Counted from the stretch's first letter, positions 53,470-62,946 are shown. The stretch: DNA of 64,000 bases from Desulforapulum sp034007745 (GCA_034007745.1 JAVEQI010000004.1:81778-145777), one strand, 5' to 3'. Translations and numbers: made by a program. The notes: a model not told the origin generated them from the letters alone.

Positions 53470-53643
53470 CTACCAACTTTCCTTTGGATTTTCCCGGGTA
53501 TTTTCCTTCCACTGGGATTTCTTGCCAAGTTTTCGACGACGGTTCTGAATTTCCACCTCATCTTCCCAGGAAAATTCCTCGTCATAGGATTCTTTGAACT
53601 TCGGGGTCTTCTGCTTGGGTTTCTTATCTATTTCCTTGCTCAT
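53470..53643 (-). CDS. Small charged protein heading the FemAB/ATP-grasp operon
   Basis: A 57-residue protein, nearly half Lys, Arg, Glu and Asp, ending ENPKESW. There is no signal peptide and no family I recognise. The ATG at 53643 has an aaaggtgg site; a longer frame to 53694 is less likely. Its position just before a FemAB transferase and an ATP-grasp ligase makes it a candidate scaffold or carrier peptide, which is speculation. Confidence 0.55.
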   Translation of the reverse strand: MSKEIDKKPKQKTPKFKESYDEEFSWEDEVEIQNRRRKLGKKSQWKENTRENPKESW

Positions 53644-53840
53644 TTTTCCACCTTTAAAGTTGTTCCCGGAGCCGTGCAGTTCAAGCGACCGCAACTCGAC
53701 TGACAGGATGTATAATACCTTTGCTCTTTATCCCTTAGCACATCCCATGCCCAGGCGATTAGGGTTTTTCAAAAAAACAACAAACCTTATGAAACCGCAC
53801 ACTTAACTTTTCAGGTATTTAACCACACAGAAAGAACAAA

Positions 53841-54026
53841 GGTATTTATTTACCGATATTTTTTAAACAGGCAAAAAAATACCCTTTTTATATAAAAAGG
53901 TCTACCAGAAAAGAACTTCCAGCTCCATGATCAAGCGAATCATCCAGTTTTTATCTTGGCTTTTTACTTATAATCAGTTAAGAAAAGGAGTTACCGAAAG
54001 CCAGATATGGTATTTATTTACCGATA
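53841..54026. promoter_or_regulatory. Pair of identical 18-bp direct repeats in the regulator-operon gap
   Basis: GGTATTTATTTACCGATA occurs at 53841-53858 and again at 54009-54026, the latter overlapping the leader just before the regulator start. Each half is roughly palindromic (GGTA...TACC). A perfect 18-bp AT-rich palindrome lies between them at 53883-53900, and a TATAAT at 53969-53974 may be a -10 box. These look like operator sites, possibly for the adjacent regulator; the rest of the 396-bp gap shows nothing else. Confidence 0.55.
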
Positions 54027-54039
54027 AGGAAAAGTTCAT

Positions 54040-55473
54040 ATGCTGATCAGACTTGTGTGCGCCGTGAAAGACAAGAAACTCCATGCCGACCTTGAAAAAA
54101 GGCTGTCCATTTTTGACGTTCAGTTAAAAATGATCGCCGCCCGGAAAACACCGTGGCAAGATCTGGTGCGCAGCTGTGCCGACATCTTTGTGGTCAGCAA
54201 ATCGCTGATTCCAAAGCCCATTGAATCAAGCGTTTCAATGCTCAACAATCTGCCGGAAAAACCCATAACCATTATCCTCCACGACAGGGAATCTTCGGAG
54301 GAGCATGCCAACCTCCTGGCCTCGGGTGCAGATGTGGTTCTCTACACCGGAATTTCAAGGGACAGCCTCATCGAAGCCATTGAAAGCACCCTGGAATCAA
54401 GACGCCAGTTCTACTATGTCGACCGGTTTGACCAGCGGGGCAGAATAAAACCCAGGCTCAGCGATTTTTTCTCAAACAGCAAGGAGATGCAGCTCTTTTT
54501 AGACGAGGTGCAGCAGATCGTCACCTCCAACTCGACCCTTTTAATCCTCGGGGAAACAGGGGTTGGAAAAGAACATCTGTCCAAGGCTATCCACGGGGAG
54601 AGCCACAGATCCCAGGGACCTTTTATTGCCATCAACACGGCGGCCATCCCTGAGCAGCTGATAGAAAGCGAACTTTTCGGCCACGAGCAGGGGGCATTTA
54701 CCGGGGCCGTCCGATCCCGCAGGGGGGCATTTGAACTTGCCCACGGGGGAACCATTTTCCTGGATGAAATTGGAGAGATGCCCATGGCCATGCAGTCCAA
54801 GCTCCTGCGGGTGCTGCAGGACTTTGAGTTTACCCCGGTTGGGGGGGAAACCCCCATCTGGGTGGATGTAAGGGTCATTGCCGCCACCAACAAGGACCTT
54901 GAGGCGGAAATCGCAAGGGGCAACTTCCGTCAGGATCTCTACTACCGCCTGGGAGTAATCACAATGACCCTTCCCCCCTTGCGAAAACGCCAGGCAGACA
55001 TTCCTGCCATGGCAAATCACTTTTTGAACGTGTGCAACAAAAAAATAGGCCGGGAGATCAAAGAGTTTTCCGAAGTAGCCATGGAGGCCCTGTGCAACTA
55101 CGCCTGGCCGGGAAACATCAGGGAACTTATCAATGTGATTGAAAGGGCCGTTCTCCTGTGCAAGTCAGGAACTGTTTCCCTTGACGATCTTCCCGGTACC
55201 TTTAAGGTGAATTTTTCCGAAATAACGCCCCTGCCCAACCTCCAGCACATTGACACTGACACTTGGACAGACCGAACTCTCGTCCAGGTAAAACAAGAGG
55301 TACTCGACAGTGTAGAAAAAAGATACATTGAAATGGTTCTGGAGAAGACCTCGGGCAAGGTCGGGGCCGCTGCAAAAATTGCGGGCATCCATCCAAGGAG
55401 CCTGTATGGAAAGATGAAAAAACTGGGCCTTGACAAGGCAGATTTCAAACAGGAATTAAGCCAGAGGCAATAG
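54040..55473 (+). CDS. Sigma-54 activator with a pseudo-receiver domain
   Basis: A 477-residue NtrC-type protein. The N-terminal 125 residues fold like a receiver, but the phospho-acceptor position is not an Asp (ADIFVVSKSLIP), so phosphorylation is unlikely. The AAA+ domain has Walker A GETGVGKEHLSK, GAFTGA and Walker B IFLDEIGEMP, and a Fis-type helix-turn-helix ends the protein. It is divergent from the FemAB operon and is followed at 25 bp by the MBL-fold gene. Its targets are not known. Confidence 0.9.
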   Translation: MLIRLVCAVKDKKLHADLEKRLSIFDVQLKMIAARKTPWQDLVRSCADIFVVSKSLIPKPIESSVSMLNNLPEKPITIILHDRESSEEHANLLASGADVVLYTGISRDSLIEAIESTLESRRQFYYVDRFDQRGRIKPRLSDFFSNSKEMQLFLDEVQQIVTSNSTLLILGETGVGKEHLSKAIHGESHRSQGPFIAINTAAIPEQLIESELFGHEQGAFTGAVRSRRGAFELAHGGTIFLDEIGEMPMAMQSKLLRVLQDFEFTPVGGETPIWVDVRVIAATNKDLEAEIARGNFRQDLYYRLGVITMTLPPLRKRQADIPAMANHFLNVCNKKIGREIKEFSEVAMEALCNYAWPGNIRELINVIERAVLLCKSGTVSLDDLPGTFKVNFSEITPLPNLQHIDTDTWTDRTLVQVKQEVLDSVEKRYIEMVLEKTSGKVGAAAKIAGIHPRSLYGKMKKLGLDKADFKQELSQRQ

Positions 55474-55498
55474 GGGATCTTTAAAAAAAGGACCGGCA

Positions 55499-56293
55499 AT
55501 GAAAAACAACTTCACAAGACTCACAACCACGGTTTCTGCGATAAAAACTAATTTTCTTTATGGGACAAAACTCCTGCCCACCCATATATTTGTGCTGGAA
55601 ACAGACAGGGGACTCGTTCTCTTTGACACTGGAAGCCCGGGAAGCGGACGATTGATTGTTGAATCATTAAAAAAAGCTGGGCTGGATCCGGGATCGATCA
55701 AGGCCATCTGCCTGAGCCATTGGCACAGGGACCATTCAGGCAGCCTTGCAGAGCTGACCGAACTTCTGAAACCTGAATCCCAGATAGAGATCTTCATAGG
55801 TCAGGCCGACCTGCCCCTGTTAACAGCCCAGAAGATCCAGTTATTGCGGCTGCACCCCCTTCTGAAACTACCCGTGTTCCACCGCCCCGGGCGATGTCCC
55901 TCCCCTTCCAGGGGCCAACTCATTGCCCTTGATCAGGAGGGTTGCGCACGGCTTGACCAGGAGTATGGCATACAGGCGATCCCCGCCCCGGGCCACACCC
56001 CAGGCCACACGGCCTACCTGCACCGGACCACAGAATCCCTTTTCTCCGGATGTGCCATATCCCTGCTGAGATACAATCTCGCAGGCCTGGTCCCCATCTT
56101 CCATGACAGAAAAGAACAGATCCGTTCCGGCATCCGCCTGGTTGAACTTGATTTTAAATATCTGTTTCCGGTTCATATGTTCCTAAGAAACGATGAAATC
56201 CCTTGGGGAAAGCGCCTGCCCTGCACCGGGGAAAATGGATTGACGGCAAGGCTCATGGGGGAGCATTTCCTGTTCAGATACAGGGAGGAATGA
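55499..56293 (+). CDS. MBL-fold metallo-hydrolase
   Basis: A 264-residue metallo-beta-lactamase-fold protein with LSHWHRDHSG (HxHxDH) and PAPGHTPGH, and a C-terminal His (FPVHMFL). It follows the sigma-54 activator in an operon and precedes the LdtD-MepK pair; E. coli also has an MBL gene (ycbL/gloC) beside its homologues of that pair. The substrate is unknown. Confidence 0.82.
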   Translation: MKNNFTRLTTTVSAIKTNFLYGTKLLPTHIFVLETDRGLVLFDTGSPGSGRLIVESLKKAGLDPGSIKAICLSHWHRDHSGSLAELTELLKPESQIEIFIGQADLPLLTAQKIQLLRLHPLLKLPVFHRPGRCPSPSRGQLIALDQEGCARLDQEYGIQAIPAPGHTPGHTAYLHRTTESLFSGCAISLLRYNLAGLVPIFHDRKEQIRSGIRLVELDFKYLFPVHMFLRNDEIPWGKRLPCTGENGLTARLMGEHFLFRYREE

Positions 56294-56438
56294 CCACTCT
56301 CGCCTGGGGCTCGCCTTTCGCTCTGCTCAAGACTTTCAGACGCTTCCTCACAGTTTCGTCCTTGTTTTCGACTAATACTTGTGTTAACTGTAACCATCGT
56401 TTACAGGACTTACGTATAGGAAAAGCAAAAAGGTTAAA

Positions 56439-58088
56439 ATGAAAATTATCAAAATTTGCTGGGTCATACTGCTGCTCTGTTTATGGCTGCCTGCTGCCTA
56501 TGGAGACACAGGAGAACAAGATCTTGCCAAGGCTATGTTTGATCACCTTGAGTGTTATCCCGTGGAGCTCCTCAGATTTAAGGAACAAAAACCATCCATT
56601 GCCAGGGAGGATGTATGTCTTGCTGTCATTTATCACGAGTTAGGCGCTGCACCGCTGTGGGTTTCTGCCCATGGCCCTGGGATACGGGCAGGAATAATAT
56701 TAAAACATTTGAAGAATGCAGACAATGAGGGGCTGGATCCTGCTGATTATCATGTGGAAAAGATAGATAGTTTGTGGGCGGATCCAAACCTTGAATCCCT
56801 GGCAAAACTCGATACGCTTCTGACCTATAACATGGTTAAGTATGTCCATGATGTCAGCCATGGTCAGCTCAATTCCTACATGGTTAACCCGGAACCCCTT
56901 GCCGAAGCCGGGAAAAGAGACTTTGACCCCCTGAAAATTGTTGAGACAGTCCTGGCAACGGAGAACCTCGATGCGTTTTTTCAATCATTACCGCCCCAGC
57001 ACCGTCAATACAGAGGTCTGAAAAATGGCCTTATTCGCTATGGCTTGCTGAAGTACAGCGGCGAGTGGCAGGAGCTGTCCAACACAAAGAGCATCAGGCA
57101 GGGGGATGAAGATGAGAGGTTAGTTGAGATCAGAAAAAGGATAGCCCTGCTGGAAAACGGCAGCGTAAAAGATTTAAAGATCGACAATCCTTCTGTCTAT
57201 GACCATGAGCTTCTGAAAAAGATAATTCTCTTTCAGCAGACCCATGGCCTGGAGCAGGACGGGATTATAGGCAGAAATACCATCCAGGAGCTGAATAAGT
57301 CTCCAGAGGACCGGGTGGCTCAAATAAAGATCAATATGACAAGGTGGCGCTGGCAGGATCATGTGCTGGGGTATAAATATATCCTGGTTAATATAGCTAA
57401 CTACAGTCTCTATGGCTACGAGGCAGGGGAGCTGAAATTGAGCATGCCGGTGATTATCGGAAAATTTCAGCATCAGACCCCGGTTTTCAGTGACAGGATC
57501 AAATATCTTGAGCTCAACCCCTACTGGAATGTACCGACCAGCATTGCCGTAAATGAAGATCTGCCGGAACTGAAAAAGAACCCCAATTACCTTATCGAAA
57601 AAAAAATTCGACTTTTTTCCAACTGGCAGGAAGACGGAGTTGAGATCAATTCAACCACCATCAACTGGAGCCAGATCACTCCATCAGAGATGGCAAGATT
57701 CAAGCTGCGTCAGGATCCAGGCCCCTCCAATGCACTTGGCAGGGTAAAATTTGTCTTTCCCAACCACTACTCCGTCTACCTCCATGATTCCCCGGCAAAA
57801 AGATTGTTTTCCGAGCAGAAACGATCATTCAGCCATGGGTGTATCAGGGTTTCAGAACCGGAGAAACTATCGGTTTTTCTCCTTGATGAAAAGGGCAATG
57901 AATGGGATATACAGCGGGTTAATGATCTGATCAATCTTGGCAAGAGAATGGTGCTGAGAATCAGTCCGCCGATCCCTGTGCACATCACATATCAAACAGC
58001 ATGGGTTGACAAAGACGATCAAATTATTTTTAATGGGGACGTTTATGAAAGGGATAAGAAGTTATATAAAACACTATTCATGAAATAA
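56439..58088 (+). CDS. L,D-transpeptidase, LdtD/YcbB type
   Basis: A 549-residue exported enzyme making 3-3 cross-links in peptidoglycan. A signal peptide is followed by the LD-transpeptidase scaffold domain (about 40-200), a peptidoglycan-binding domain (about 245-295, FQQTHGLEQDGIIGRNTIQE), and a YkuD catalytic domain (about 305-500) with the catalytic Cys near 468 in SFSHGCIRVSEP. It is followed 17 bp later by the MepK-like gene. Confidence 0.93.
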   Translation: MKIIKICWVILLLCLWLPAAYGDTGEQDLAKAMFDHLECYPVELLRFKEQKPSIAREDVCLAVIYHELGAAPLWVSAHGPGIRAGIILKHLKNADNEGLDPADYHVEKIDSLWADPNLESLAKLDTLLTYNMVKYVHDVSHGQLNSYMVNPEPLAEAGKRDFDPLKIVETVLATENLDAFFQSLPPQHRQYRGLKNGLIRYGLLKYSGEWQELSNTKSIRQGDEDERLVEIRKRIALLENGSVKDLKIDNPSVYDHELLKKIILFQQTHGLEQDGIIGRNTIQELNKSPEDRVAQIKINMTRWRWQDHVLGYKYILVNIANYSLYGYEAGELKLSMPVIIGKFQHQTPVFSDRIKYLELNPYWNVPTSIAVNEDLPELKKNPNYLIEKKIRLFSNWQEDGVEINSTTINWSQITPSEMARFKLRQDPGPSNALGRVKFVFPNHYSVYLHDSPAKRLFSEQKRSFSHGCIRVSEPEKLSVFLLDEKGNEWDIQRVNDLINLGKRMVLRISPPIPVHITYQTAWVDKDDQIIFNGDVYERDKKLYKTLFMK

Positions 58089-58105
58089 GGAATCATTTTA
58101 CTCTT

Positions 58106-58672
58106 TTGGAAACTATCTCAAACCCTAGTGAAAACCACGGGAAAAAAATAAGTAGACGTTCTTTTTTGCTGACATCGGCCCAGATCGCAACAGTGCTGTT
58201 AGTGCCTGCATCGGTTCTGGCCGCACCTTCAAAACCAAAGCCGCTGAGTTTCTATCACACCCATACCGGTGAAAAGATCTCGGTGGATTATTCACCCGAA
58301 ACCTATAAGGGTTCAATGCGAAGGGCACTTGAATACTTTCTCCGTGATTTTCGCACAGATGAGGTTCACCCCATTGACCGGCGTCTTCTCGATGTTCTTG
58401 CCGCCATTCAGCAAAACTGCAGCAGTCATTCCTGCTACGAAATTATCTCCGGATACAGGTCCGCCAAAACAAATGCGTCCCTGCGGAAAAAGAGCAATGG
58501 CGTTGCAAATAAAAGCTACCACATACAGGGAAGAGCCATGGACATCAGGCTGGCAGGACTCGATACAAAGGTTCTGAGAGACCTGGCCGTCAAATTTAAC
58601 AGTGGCGGCGTCGGTTTCTACCCCAAATCGGACTTTGTTCACATAGACACAGGCAGGAAGAGAATCTGGTAG
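58106..58672 (+). CDS. mepK: MepK/YcbK-like peptidoglycan endopeptidase
   Basis: A 188-residue protein with a Tat signal (SRRSFLLTSA) and the DUF882/M15-like fold. Metal-ligand motifs are ISGYRSAKTNASLRKKS, KSYHIQGRAMDIR and GVGFYPKSDFVHIDTG. E. coli MepK cleaves 3-3 cross-links made by L,D-transpeptidases, and its gene is next to the ldtD gene there as here. The start is a TTG at 58106 with a weak site, so the exact start is uncertain. Confidence 0.85.
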   Translation: METISNPSENHGKKISRRSFLLTSAQIATVLLVPASVLAAPSKPKPLSFYHTHTGEKISVDYSPETYKGSMRRALEYFLRDFRTDEVHPIDRRLLDVLAAIQQNCSSHSCYEIISGYRSAKTNASLRKKSNGVANKSYHIQGRAMDIRLAGLDTKVLRDLAVKFNSGGVGFYPKSDFVHIDTGRKRIW

Positions 58673-58777
58673 ATGTCGCTCCCGGGCGATGCCAGATGAG
58701 TTATATGGTCTCTAACCGAGAACATGTAATTATGAACTTTTTGCTCAGGAATATAAAAAACAAAGCTGTTGCTGATC

Positions 58778-59134
58778 ATGATAAAGCTCAAAATCAATGG
58801 ATACGCATTTGGAAAGATGGTTGTTGAAGGAAGGGAGTTTACGTCGGACCTGATCATTTATCCAGACGGTCGCATTCAGGAGAACTGGTGGAGATCACAG
58901 GGCCATCTGCTTCTCCTGGATGACATCACCCCAGTATTTGATTCAGCTCCTGATAAACTGGTCATTGGGACTGGGGCCAGAGGCATGATGAAAGTATCTG
59001 AGGAAGTGCTGGCCCTTTGTAACAATTGTGGAATTAAAGCTGAAGCATGCCGGACGGCCATGGCTGTTGAGCGATTTAACGAGTCTGTGGAAGCCGGAAC
59101 AGTTGTTGCAGCATGCTTTCACTTAACCTGCTGA
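58778..59134 (+). CDS. Mth938/NDUFAF3-like domain protein
   Basis: A 118-residue single-domain protein of the Mth938-like (DUF498) fold: VIYPDGRIQENWWRSQG-type start, then DKLVIGTGARGMMKV and a conserved Cys-rich helix. Members occur across bacteria and in mitochondria (complex I assembly), but their bacterial role is unclear. The start at 58778 has no clear site; TTG at 58769 is possible. Confidence 0.8.
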   Translation: MIKLKINGYAFGKMVVEGREFTSDLIIYPDGRIQENWWRSQGHLLLLDDITPVFDSAPDKLVIGTGARGMMKVSEEVLALCNNCGIKAEACRTAMAVERFNESVEAGTVVAACFHLTC

Positions 59135-59185
59135 CAAAAGAGAGTGATACCAGGTTGCTGCATGGGGCATTATGGCATCCATACC

Positions 59186-59806
59186 CTAATTGACATTAAC
59201 CATCATTTTGTTAATGGCAATTTTATGGGTTTTTCCAAACGCCATGATCTCTTCAGGTTTAAATTCCCCTGTTTTATATAAATCCATAAAAGCGGGAACT
59301 GAAAGCATATAAAGGATATAGGACAGATGCCCTGAATATCCCGTATTGTCCAGCTGCTGGAGCTCTTTAATGGATTGGTCTGCGGCTTCCATTACATAGC
59401 GGTTCATCGTTGGATGGTCGTTTTGGGTGCATACATGGACCGAATAGATTCTGCGGCAGGAAAAAGGTCTGACCTGATAAATCATGCATACATTGTTCTT
59501 CATCAAAAATGGGCAGGGGACCGTGAGTCCTTTTTCCCTTTTTTTAATTTCCTGCTGGAAAATTTTCGTCAGGTTTTTCTGGCGGGATCTTGAAAAACCC
59601 TCCATAGCCTTCCGGATGACCAGGCCTTCCAGGGTTGTAATATCTATGCTTCCGGCCTCTTTACAGCAAAATCCGCAACCCTTTGTACAGGCTGCGTCTT
59701 TTTTAAATTCCCTGGTGGTTTCGGCAAAGGCTGAATATATTTTATTCAGCCCCGGTATCTTTTCTTGTATCTGCATGATTTGCCTGTCCTGTAAATGAAC
59801 TGCCAT
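59186..59806 (-). CDS. YkgJ-family cysteine-cluster protein
   Basis: A 206-residue protein with the metal-binding cluster CTKGCGFCCKEAGSID near residues 39-54 and later Cys residues (CPFLMKNNVCMIY, FSCRRIYSVHVC). These chelate Zn or an Fe-S centre. Its start overlaps the stop of the upstream small gene, so they are coupled. Function is unknown. Confidence 0.82.
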   Translation of the reverse strand: MAVHLQDRQIMQIQEKIPGLNKIYSAFAETTREFKKDAACTKGCGFCCKEAGSIDITTLEGLVIRKAMEGFSRSRQKNLTKIFQQEIKKREKGLTVPCPFLMKNNVCMIYQVRPFSCRRIYSVHVCTQNDHPTMNRYVMEAADQSIKELQQLDNTGYSGHLSYILYMLSVPAFMDLYKTGEFKPEEIMAFGKTHKIAINKMMVNVN

Positions 59807-60183
59807 TATCCCCTCACCACTTTTAAAAAGGCCGTTTCCAGCAATTTGAGCTGCATGGCACTCAGAATAATATACGATGCCTGATGGCTGTCTATTTGGG
59901 GCAAATTTGCAAACAAGGAACAGGATTTCATAAGGGGTTCATTGCCGGGCAAACGAAATTCGGTTACAATATAATTCTTAATGGATTTATGATACTCCAC
60001 CAAAGATCGTTTCGACATATTTGCAAACCTCACCTTTTCTCTGGGATTAGGAGTCAATTTATCCATGAGTATCTCAACGGCTGCTTCCACGGTTTTTGGG
60101 AATTTCTCTGCAATTAAATCCATTAGCCTCCCTGATATGCTGACCCAGCTGCTTGTAAGTACTGATTCAATGGTATGAGCCAA
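59806..60183 (-). CDS. Unknown protein with a DUF6794-like region
   Basis: A 125-residue soluble protein. The central segment (FPKTVEAAVEILMDKLTPNP, then EFRLPGNEPLMKSC) resembles the DUF6794 pattern, which I recall with limited certainty. It is coupled to the YkgJ-family gene by stop/start overlap. No toxin-antitoxin signature is visible. Confidence 0.6.
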   Translation of the reverse strand: MAHTIESVLTSSWVSISGRLMDLIAEKFPKTVEAAVEILMDKLTPNPREKVRFANMSKRSLVEYHKSIKNYIVTEFRLPGNEPLMKSCSLFANLPQIDSHQASYIILSAMQLKLLETAFLKVVRG

Positions 60184-60371
60184 AGTTTATTTTTTATTGC
60201 AAGCTATAATATTGGGTTTAAATACGATTTTGTCGAGTTTTAATGATTTTTGCATCGGCACTTGCACTGAATTCCAACGACCCGGTTTTCATTTTCGATT
60301 TTACTTTTTACCCACTTTCTCACAGGGTAACACTCAAATTCCAGTGGTAAACAGAAACAGAACATGAAAAA

Positions 60372-61319
60372 TCACGGCAGCATAATCTGCTCAAGCCGAT
60401 GATAATTTGGATCCCATCCCACGTCATGGAGAAAAAACATAGGTCGTCGAAAAGAGTATCCGTATTTTCCTGCCGTGCCCATATCACGGTAAAAGACACC
60501 CATCCGATGCCTGGGAGTGTGCCGCCACCGGCCAGAGGTAGTTATCCAGCGGTCATGCCTGACAAATCTCGGCCGTTTGTGTAAATCAATACAGACATAA
60601 CGGGGATTCCAATCAAAACAATTCCGATTACTAAGGGCGTTTCCGTAGTAAACATCAGGCCAGAATGAAATCCCAAAACCGACATTTACCCCTGCCGGCA
60701 CCCAGTAATAGGGTGCATAGCCTGGTGACCACCACCCTGGACCATATATATGATAGGGGTCATAATAGGGAGCGTAGACAGCTCGCGGGTTTGTCGGTTT
60801 GATGGTGATTGTCTCATTTTCAACAATCACCTTCTGCTCAGTAGTGGTTTTGAGGTTTCCCTGTCCATATGCTCCGGAACGAAGCTTTTGGATCATGGCC
60901 ATGACCTCTGTTCCCTGGGCAAAAAAGGCGCTGCCAAGATTGCTGGTCTCAACGATCCGCTCACTCATCAGAACCAGGTTTGAAGGAAAGTGACAGAGAG
61001 CCTTAACACTGGGATCCCACTTCTTGTTTACCAGCTCACCATCGAAAACATCCCCGGTTAATCCCCGATTTTCCCTAAGCCAGCGATCGGCCTCAACCAC
61101 CTCAATCGGGAAGGTAGAAGCCATCAGTATCTGAGACAGGAGCACATCGGGATAAAGGGCGATGGGTGCCAGCATCTGTGCGAGGTCATCTTCGCTGTAT
61201 CTTGCAGCCTGGCCTTGAGAACCGCTCTCTTGAGCTTGAACAGGCTGTGGATTAAACACAAAGAAGAAAACAAAACAAGGAATAATAATCAGCTCCGGGA
61301 ACAGTTTGAAGATGGTCAT
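60372..61319 (-). CDS. Exported DUF3300 protein
   Basis: A 315-residue protein with a signal peptide (VFFFVFNPQPVQAQE) and the DUF3300 core (DDLAQMLAPIALYPDVLLSQ, then STFPIEVVEADRWLRENRGL). The C-terminal half is Tyr/Trp/Pro-rich (PYYDPYHIYGPGWWSPGYAP), typical of the family. The function is unknown, though envelope location is likely. The ATG at 61319 has an aggaga site; a longer frame begins at 61406. Confidence 0.85.
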   Translation of the reverse strand: MTIFKLFPELIIIPCFVFFFVFNPQPVQAQESGSQGQAARYSEDDLAQMLAPIALYPDVLLSQILMASTFPIEVVEADRWLRENRGLTGDVFDGELVNKKWDPSVKALCHFPSNLVLMSERIVETSNLGSAFFAQGTEVMAMIQKLRSGAYGQGNLKTTTEQKVIVENETITIKPTNPRAVYAPYYDPYHIYGPGWWSPGYAPYYWVPAGVNVGFGISFWPDVYYGNALSNRNCFDWNPRYVCIDLHKRPRFVRHDRWITTSGRWRHTPRHRMGVFYRDMGTAGKYGYSFRRPMFFLHDVGWDPNYHRLEQIMLP

Positions 61320-61491
61320 AATTTTCTCCTCATAGTTCAGGAAAGTGCAACATACTTTCCCCCTGTGGTTTAATGTAATCAATATAATCCAGCACCACAA
61401 GAACATATCTTAGTTTTGCCTTATAAACCCACATGTCATGGCGGACACAACGAACGATGAAACTCGATAAAATAAGCCGAGCCCAGTGTAG

Positions 61492-61513
61492 GGGCGATCC
61501 CTTGTGGTCGCCC
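61492..61513. repeat. Short GC-rich hairpin
   Basis: GGGCGA..CC and GG..TCGCCC form a compact stem-loop of a kind found scattered in many genomes. It lies in the non-coding stretch between DUF3300 and the insertion sequence; nothing else was recognised there. Confidence 0.4.
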
Positions 61514-61621
61514 TTTGCGGTGGCCCGACCCGATTTTATTTACCATTTTCCGATTTTATTTCAATGAATTTAATTTTTTAATAAAATGTACCCGTTCAAT
61601 GATGTGGCAATGATCAACTAA

Positions 61622-62946
61622 GGGTCCGTTAAAAAATAAACTATGCAAAAGTATCCGACGGAGACACCCAATAGTTCCACTCTCCATGGAACTCATTCTT
61701 GCTGATATTGAGCTCTTGCAGATCCTTATCTGAAACCTTAATACCTTTCTCGTACTCGTTAGTATCAAGACCGCATTTCACTCTCAGACCCTTTTGGGTT
61801 GTTGTAGATCCTATCAGACTGATGATAACTGCTATTGACGTTAAGGGTTTTCCTCGCCAATTCTTGCTTATATGGCTGAACATACGGTGCTCAATCTTGT
61901 TCCACTTTGAAGTCCCTGGAGGAAAATGGAAAACATGTATCTCTATTCCAGTCTCATTGGAAAACTCCTGCAATGACTTCTTCCAGAGCTTGTTTCTACT
62001 GCCATTGCTTCCACCACCGTCAGCGGTGATGTAGAGCTTGGTTGCATCATGATACTTAATACAACCCATCTCATCCCACCAGGTGCGGATGCTCTGAGCT
62101 GCAAACATTGCTGTATCACTGCTAATACCCACATTTACATACCCCTCGTTCTCCCTTACACCATAGATACCATAGGGACTGGCCTTTCCCAAACCCAGAA
62201 TAGGGAAGTCATGGTCAAGCACACGAGTAGGATTTCCTTTAGGGGCATACTCGGCACCGTTATTTTTGAAGTTACCGATGTTTTCCTTTTTCTTTGTGTC
62301 AACAGAAATTACAGGTAGCCCCTCTTCCATGAAAGTCTTCGATTTGTCATTGATATACTGAAACTGCTCATCCCTATCCACATGGGTTTCGCCCACTTGG
62401 AGGGCTTTCTTGTTGAGCTGGAGGCTGTAGCCCAGATCCTTAAGAAGTTCCCCAATCTTAACGTGACTTATGCGATAGTTCTGCCTTACAAGCTCTGCCT
62501 GAAGGTTTCTGAGGCTTTTTGTTGTCCAGCACAGGGGGTTTTCAGGGTTTCCTATAGTGGATTCTGAAACCAGTGCCTCAAGAGCTTCTGTGACACCAGG
62601 GTTTGTTTCTTCAATATTTTTCCTTCCTGCACCCTTGGCCCTTATGCGCTTCGTGCCTGTCAAGGAAGATCTGGCTTTGGGATCGGATTCTGCCTCGGCT
62701 GCTTCCTTAATACCCATGGCAATAGTCGAGCGGGAAGCTCCGGTAAGATTGCTCAAAACCTGAATTCCACCATGGCCCAAGGCAAGTGCCTCAATGCCCA
62801 GAAACTTGCGCCTCTGATTTTCTGCAAGCATGGGCATTACCCTAGCTATTCTGATCTTTGTTACTTCATCAAGTTCTATCATAAAAAGAGTATATCATAT
62901 TGGGTCAATGTATACTATATATAGATGGTTAATTTTTTAACAGCCC
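61622..62946 (-). mobile_element. ISAzo13-type insertion sequence
   Basis: A 1325-bp element with imperfect terminal inverted repeats (gggtccgttaaaaaataaac at the left, gggctgttaaaaaattaac read inward from the right). A single transposase gene fills it. No clear target duplication was seen. It sits just upstream of a serine-recombinase fragment and probably split that gene. Confidence 0.8.
61641..62882 (-). CDS. ISAzo13-family transposase
   Basis: A 413-residue DDE transposase. The first catalytic Asp is in ISVDTKKKENIGNF, the second in YITADGGGSNGSRN and the Glu in SKWNKIEHRMFSHISKNW. The N-terminal helix-turn-helix (GIQVLSNLTGASRSTIAMG) recognises the ends. The frame is intact, so the element could still move. 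Confidence 0.9.
   Translation of the reverse strand: MIELDEVTKIRIARVMPMLAENQRRKFLGIEALALGHGGIQVLSNLTGASRSTIAMGIKEAAEAESDPKARSSLTGTKRIRAKGAGRKNIEETNPGVTEALEALVSESTIGNPENPLCWTTKSLRNLQAELVRQNYRISHVKIGELLKDLGYSLQLNKKALQVGETHVDRDEQFQYINDKSKTFMEEGLPVISVDTKKKENIGNFKNNGAEYAPKGNPTRVLDHDFPILGLGKASPYGIYGVRENEGYVNVGISSDTAMFAAQSIRTWWDEMGCIKYHDATKLYITADGGGSNGSRNKLWKKSLQEFSNETGIEIHVFHFPPGTSKWNKIEHRMFSHISKNWRGKPLTSIAVIISLIGSTTTQKGLRVKCGLDTNEYEKGIKVSDKDLQELNISKNEFHGEWNYWVSPSDTFA

Noticed and set aside
59186..60183. Toxin-antitoxin pair from two overlapping genes
   Set aside because: One is a recognisable cysteine-cluster protein and the other is not similar to known antitoxins; sizes are also too large.
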